Positions 7,054 through 9,991 of a stretch of DNA of 9,991 bases are shown here, in pieces. The notes under the pieces are model-generated. The model ran no database searches and was not told the DNA's origin. It worked only from the letters and a program-made list of their open reading frames with translations. The number at the start of each line of letters is the position of its first letter. The first letter of the stretch is position 1. Made by a program: the position numbers and the translations under genes. The stretch is from an uncultured Eubacteriales bacterium (GTDB taxonomy: Bacteria > Bacillota_A > Clostridia > Christensenellales > Aristaeellaceae): NCBI GenBank assembly GCA_902775835.1, contig CACYNZ010000119.1, forward strand, positions 1 to 9,991, read 5' to 3'.

Positions 7054-7980
7054 TCAGAACAGCGCACTGTCGCTGTCATATTTGCGCACCAGCAGGTTAG
7101 CGCCAAGCACCAGGATGAAGCCCACAATGGACTGATAGAATCCGGCAGCGGCAGACATGGAAATGTTTCCCGCTTCCAGCAGGCCGCGGTACACATAGGT
7201 GTCAATGGTATTGGTGACCGGGAACAGCGCGCCGCTGTTCTGGGGCACCTGATAGAACAGGCCGAAATCGGAATAGAAGATCCGGCCCACAGCCATCATG
7301 GTCAGCATGATCACGGTGGGGCGCAGAAGCGGAAGCGTGATCAGCCGGATCTGCTGCCATACCGTGGCGCCGTCCAGGTCCGCCGCCTCATAGAAGGAAC
7401 GGTCAAAGCCCAGAAGCGTGGCAAGGTAGATAATGCACTGATACCCCACGCTCTTCCACGCTGACACAAAGATCAGGATGAACGGCCAGTACTGCTTTTC
7501 CGCATACCAGGCAATGGGTTCCGTGCCAAACAGCCGGCGCATGGTATTGTTCAGGAAACCGGATTCCGTGCTCAGGAAAGCAAACACGATATAGCTGATA
7601 ATGACCGCGGAGATCAGATGCGGAAGCAGAATCACCGACTGGTAGAAATTCTTGATCTTCTTTTTGAGCTCGCTGAGTATGATGGCAACCGCGATGGACA
7701 GCACCGTATTGACCACGATAAACGCCAGATTGTAAAGAATGGTGTTACGGGTGATCACATAGGCGTCGCTGGTGGCGAACAGGTACTTGAAATTGCTCAG
7801 TCCCACCCAGGGCGAACCCCAGATGCCCTTTCTGGCATTGTAATTCTTGAAGGCCAGCACAAGACCGGGCAGCGGCATATAATTGTTGATAAACAGATAA
7901 ATGAGACCGGGCAGTGCCATCAGATAAATGGGAAAGCACTTTTTCATCATCTGCAGGGTTTTTGCTCTCTTCGTATGCAT
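7054..7980 (-). CDS. Sugar ABC transporter permease, LplB type
   Basis: A 308-residue integral membrane subunit paired with the downstream LplC-type permease. The N-terminus is basic (KRAKTLQMMKK), followed by a first membrane span at about 16-36 and further hydrophobic spans near 82-104, 115-136, 165-190, 222-240 and 277-297. The EAA loop is EAADLDGATVWQQ followed by I..ITLPLLRP (about 198-221), as expected for contact with the ATPase. The motif NNYMPLPGLVLAFKNY (32-47) and the C-terminal SDSALF are typical of LplB/YtcP-type permeases. The start at 7980 has AAGGAG about 7 bases upstream. No ATPase gene is present in the window; LplB/LplC-type systems commonly use a shared MsmX-type ATPase. 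Order binding protein, LplB, LplC is the usual one. Confidence 0.95.
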   Translation of the reverse strand: MHTKRAKTLQMMKKCFPIYLMALPGLIYLFINNYMPLPGLVLAFKNYNARKGIWGSPWVGLSNFKYLFATSDAYVITRNTILYNLAFIVVNTVLSIAVAIILSELKKKIKNFYQSVILLPHLISAVIISYIVFAFLSTESGFLNNTMRRLFGTEPIAWYAEKQYWPFILIFVSAWKSVGYQCIIYLATLLGFDRSFYEAADLDGATVWQQIRLITLPLLRPTVIMLTMMAVGRIFYSDFGLFYQVPQNSGALFPVTNTIDTYVYRGLLEAGNISMSAAAGFYQSIVGFILVLGANLLVRKYDSDSALF

Positions 7981-7996
7981 GGTATCTCCTTCTTCG

Positions 7997-8028
7997 AAAA
8001 CAGGGCGCCGCGCTGCTGCACGGCGCCC
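7997..8028 (-). terminator. Terminator-like hairpin between the binding-protein and permease genes
   Basis: On the minus strand, GGGCGCCG (8028-8021) pairs perfectly with CGGCGCCC (8010-8003) around a 10-base loop, followed by TG and TTTT (8000-7997). The short T-run suggests a leaky terminator or an mRNA-stabilising hairpin, a common way to make more binding protein than permease. It lies in the 90-base gap (7981-8070). A weaker GTCC/GGAC hairpin (8050-8062) is nearer the stop codon. Confidence 0.65.
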
Positions 8029-8070
8029 CGCAGAACCATCAGTGATTTTGTCCGCGCGGGACAGAGCCTG

Positions 8071-9561
8071 TTACTGAATACCCTTTTCCGCTGCCCAGGC
8101 ATTCAGGGCATCCTGCTTGGCAGCCATGTAGCGCTCAAGACCTGCAGAATACAGTTTCTGGTTCATCTCGGCAATGGCAGCCTCGGGCTCCACAAAGCCC
8201 AGAATGATCTGATTGATGTACTCGTTGTACACATTGGTCAGGGCGGTGTATTCGGCCATCACCGCAGAGTTGTCGAAGGTGAAGCCCATGGCCTTGGACT
8301 TGACGGATTCATCGTTGAACTTCTCGGTCTGCTCATAGATGTCCAGAGGATTGCCTTCCCAGACACCGGTAAGATACTGGTTGGGCATCAGGAAGTTCAG
8401 GGTGCTGTAGCTCTGGTTGCTGGGATCCACGCCGTCGGCGTAGGTCAGGTAGCCTTCATCGGTCACCTTGTAGTCCACGCCTTCTTCGCCCCAGGCCAGG
8501 ATGGTGGCAGCCTCGGCATCGGTGTAGAAAAGGTTCAGCACCTTCATGGCTTCCTCAGGATACTCGCTGCCCGCATTGATGGCCCAGTTCATGCTGGTCA
8601 CGGCAGCGGACTTGGTAAACACGCCCATGGTCTTGAAGACCACCACGTTGAAGTCAGCGCCCATCTGTGCAATCTGCTCCATCTTGGTGCCGGGCTTGTA
8701 CGCAGCCAGGGTGGCCATGCCCAGACCGGCCTTTATGTTCTGCTGAGGCGTATTGCTGTCGGTCAGCACATCCTTGGAGATGTAGCCCATCTGGTTCCAT
8801 TCATAGAACATCTTGCAGGCGTTCAGGAATTCTTCGCTCTCGTAGAGGTTGCTCACAGTCAGGCTGTTGGCGGGGTCCATCAGAACGCCGAAGGTATCGT
8901 TGCCGATGTCATCAAAGAACACGGTGTTGTTCAGCTGGGTGCCCTTGTTGGGGCAGAGCACAAACTTGTCGGGCTCAGCTTCATGCAGTCTGGCAAAGAT
9001 GTCCTTGATTTCGTCCAGGTCACAGTAGATGGATTCGCCGTCGGCGTCCAGCTTGCTCTGCCAGTCATAGCCGATTTCGTCCAGGTACTTGGTCACGATA
9101 ACGTACGCGCCCTTGCCCTGAGCGATATCGCGCTGCTGGGGCACGCCGAATACCTGGCCGTCGATGCGGCAGGCTTCGATATAGTCAGGATTGATGGTTT
9201 CCAGGATGCCCTGTCCGTATTCATTCAGCAGTTCATCCAGCTCCAGGGCGTAGCCCTTGGTCACGCAGTTGGAATAGCCAAGGCCCAGCGTATTGAAGAT
9301 ATCCACCTGCTCGCCGCTGGCCAGCATCAGGGTCATGGACTGGTTCCAGGAGCCGTAGTCAAGGATCTCCATTTCCAGTTTCACACCGAGCTTTTCCTCG
9401 GTAATGGCACTCAGACGGGCCTGAATACGGTCTTCACCGGCAGGACGTCCGGTCCAGGTGGGGTATGCCATCACAATGGTCGGCATGTCGGCATGCGCCA
9501 CCACGCCAAACACAGACATGGTCATCATCAGGCAAAGGATGATCGCAGTCAGCTTCTTCAT
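8071..9561 (-). CDS. Extracellular solute-binding protein of a sugar ABC importer (LplA/YtcQ type, DUF3502 C-terminus)
   Basis: A 496-residue secreted binding protein that should capture the substrate for the two downstream permeases. Residues 1-24 are a signal peptide: MKK, a hydrophobic core, then the type I cleavage motif AHA (22-24) before Asp25. The mature N-terminus (PTIVMAYPTWTGRP, then KLGVKLEMEIL and LASGEQVDIFNT, about 27-91) is typical of the LplA/YtcQ group. The last 130 or so residues, including GFTFDNSAVMAEYTALTNVYNEY and KLYSAGLERYMAAKQ, match DUF3502. The start at 9561 was chosen for the signal peptide and AAAGGAG 10 bases upstream; the open frame extends to 9660 but the extra residues have no signal features. 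The only signal-region Cys (Cys10) lies in the hydrophobic core without a lipobox, so lipid anchoring is not evident. Ligand unknown; a glycoside is inferred from the adjacent enzymes. Confidence 0.95.
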   Translation of the reverse strand: MKKLTAIILCLMMTMSVFGVVAHADMPTIVMAYPTWTGRPAGEDRIQARLSAITEEKLGVKLEMEILDYGSWNQSMTLMLASGEQVDIFNTLGLGYSNCVTKGYALELDELLNEYGQGILETINPDYIEACRIDGQVFGVPQQRDIAQGKGAYVIVTKYLDEIGYDWQSKLDADGESIYCDLDEIKDIFARLHEAEPDKFVLCPNKGTQLNNTVFFDDIGNDTFGVLMDPANSLTVSNLYESEEFLNACKMFYEWNQMGYISKDVLTDSNTPQQNIKAGLGMATLAAYKPGTKMEQIAQMGADFNVVVFKTMGVFTKSAAVTSMNWAINAGSEYPEEAMKVLNLFYTDAEAATILAWGEEGVDYKVTDEGYLTYADGVDPSNQSYSTLNFLMPNQYLTGVWEGNPLDIYEQTEKFNDESVKSKAMGFTFDNSAVMAEYTALTNVYNEYINQIILGFVEPEAAIAEMNQKLYSAGLERYMAAKQDALNAWAAEKGIQ

Positions 9562-9593
9562 GATTTCGAAACTCCTTTCACATTCAGGACGCT

Positions 9594-9610
9594 CTGCAGC
9601 CCTTCTGCAG
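9594..9610. repeat. CTGCAG repeat pair in the leader of the binding-protein transcript
   Basis: Two copies of the palindrome CTGCAG (9594-9599 and 9605-9610) are separated by 5 bases, so the leader RNA could form a 6-bp hairpin about 15 bases above the binding-protein ribosome binding site. This may be chance. Confidence 0.3.
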
Positions 9611-9613
9611 TGC

Positions 9614-9642
9614 TTGTCCTTTTTGTGATGAGAGCTTATAAT
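9614..9642 (+). promoter_or_regulatory. Sigma-A-type promoter for the divergent membrane protein gene
   Basis: TTGTCC (9614-9619) and a perfect TATAAT (9637-9642) are separated by exactly 17 bases. The start site would be near 9649, giving a leader of about 73 bases before ATG 9723. The leader contains the direct repeats at 9668-9702. The -35 box matches TTGACA at four of six positions. Confidence 0.7.
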
Positions 9643-9668
9643 ATTTTCCATCCGAATCAAAGGAACAA
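9638..9668 (-). promoter_or_regulatory. Weak candidate promoter for the binding-protein operon
   Basis: Minus-strand TATTAT (9643-9638) is a plausible -10 box. The best -35 is TTGTTC (9668-9663) at a long 19-base spacing; TTGATT (9660-9655) is too close. A poor -35 would suit an activator-dependent promoter. The -10 overlaps the TATAAT of the divergent promoter, so the two may compete. Low confidence in exact boxes. Confidence 0.35.
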
Positions 9669-9702
9669 TTCTTAGTGATCATTGTAGGATTCTTAGATCA
9701 TT
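9668..9702. promoter_or_regulatory. Direct repeat, putative operator in the divergent intergenic region
   Basis: ATTCTTAG occurs at 9668-9675 and again at 9689-9696, a 21-bp step or two helical turns, and each copy is followed closely by GATCATT or ATCATT. The first copy is followed by the palindrome TGATCA (9676-9681). Tandem repeats two turns apart just upstream of a weak -35 are the usual layout for AraC-type or response-regulator activators. The regulator is not in the window. Confidence 0.5.
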
Positions 9703-9722
9703 TGCATCATGAGGGCCAGCAT

Positions 9723-9991
9723 ATGAATGAGCCGGATCTGGAAACCAGGGATACTTCACCTTCCTCACGGAAACGACATCGGCTTTCCTATTCTCTCAAC
9801 AGCCTGAGTCTCATTGCCGCCGCCCTCCTGCTGACCGTCTCACTGCTGGGCACAGGTTCCGTTTCCTATTTCTATCAGACCAGGTTCAGAAACCAGTACC
9901 TGGAATATATGGTCCGGCTTCAGACCCAGTTCAGCGATGAAACCGCATCCACTTTCAAAACACTGAATCTGCAGCTTTTTCAGCTGGCCGC
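9723..9991 (+). CDS. Membrane-anchored sensor or regulator, N-terminal part only (runs off window)
   Basis: The frame opens at ATG 9723 with GAGGG 7 bases upstream and stays open for 89 complete codons to the window end. Residues 1-24 are hydrophilic, with a basic cluster RKRHR (16-20) that would stay inside the cell. A single membrane span covers about residues 26-50 (SLSLIAAALLLTVSLLG...). The remaining 39 residues are amphipathic and would lie outside, as in the start of an extracytoplasmic sensor domain. This matches the N-terminus of a YesM-type histidine kinase or a membrane-anchored AraC-type regulator; these are commonly divergent from or adjacent to LplABC-type sugar importers. The deciding C-terminal domain is outside the window, so the class cannot be fixed. 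It would be expected to sense the transported glycoside and control the operon. Confidence 0.8.
   Translation, partial: MNEPDLETRDTSPSSRKRHRLSYSLNSLSLIAAALLLTVSLLGTGSVSYFYQTRFRNQYLEYMVRLQTQFSDETASTFKTLNLQLFQLA

Noticed and set aside
5958..7100. Plus-strand open frame of 380 codons opposite the LplC permease
   Set aside because: Codon-aligned shadow of the permease; its Gln/His/Gly-rich product has no recognisable domain.
7038..7205. Longer start for the LplC permease inside the LplB gene
   Set aside because: It would overlap 150 bases of the preceding permease in another frame. The strong purine-rich ribosome binding site is right before 7037.
8050..8062. GTCC-GCGCG-GGAC hairpin after the binding-protein stop as a terminator
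   Set aside because: The stem is only 4 bp and on the minus strand is followed by AAAATC, not a T-tract.
7618..9675. Plus-strand open frame of 685 codons opposite the binding protein and the LplB permease
   Set aside because: Codon-aligned shadow crossing two genes. It also ends in the divergent promoter region, without its own expected signals.
9709..9726. Five-codon reading frame (MRASI) overlapping the start of the divergent membrane protein
   Set aside because: It ends in ATGA overlap with the real start, but has no clear ribosome binding site of its own and is short enough to be chance.

Overview
The window looks like a carbohydrate or glucuronide utilisation locus from a moderately GC-rich Gram-positive gut-type clostridium (Bacillota). 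The lineage is inferred from strong AGGAGG-type ribosome binding sites, a lplB/lplC-type two-permease sugar ABC importer with a DUF3502-type binding protein and no ATPase gene, and a beta-glucuronidase of the gut-bacterial type. I cannot name the species.

Layout. A partial plus-strand gene (1-1139) enters from the left and encodes the C-terminal part of a large Trp-rich protein, probably DUF5695-like. It converges on a hairpin terminator (about 1141-1190). Everything from 1212 to 9561 is on the minus strand. In transcription order it encodes: an extracellular solute-binding protein (9561-8071), an LplB-type permease (7980-7054), an LplC-type permease (7037-6144), a strong terminator (6093-6126), a 723-residue protein joining an amidohydrolase domain to a type-B carboxylesterase domain (5980-3809), a beta-glucuronidase (3812-2019, 4-bp overlap with the previous gene) and a CE6/SASA-type SGNH esterase (1958-1212). 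At the right edge a plus-strand gene begins at 9723. It has one N-terminal membrane segment and an outward-facing region and runs off the window; it is probably a sensor kinase or a membrane-anchored AraC-type regulator.

How the genes may work together (inference). The binding protein and two permeases would import a glycoside, powered by a shared MsmX-type ATPase encoded elsewhere. None of the three enzymes has a signal peptide, so processing would be cytoplasmic: the two esterase activities remove acyl or acetyl groups, the beta-glucuronidase releases glucuronate, and the amidohydrolase domain acts on a fragment or aglycone. The divergent membrane protein is the natural candidate regulator. 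The 161-bp region between it and the binding-protein gene holds a good plus-strand promoter and a 21-bp-spaced direct repeat that could be an operator.

The main points of interest are the amidohydrolase-carboxylesterase fusion, its tight coupling to a Loop-1-like beta-glucuronidase, the direct repeat, and the apparent lack of a lipobox in the binding protein. No RNA genes, CRISPR arrays, insertion sequences or phage genes were seen. No gene-free stretch exceeds about 165 bases.
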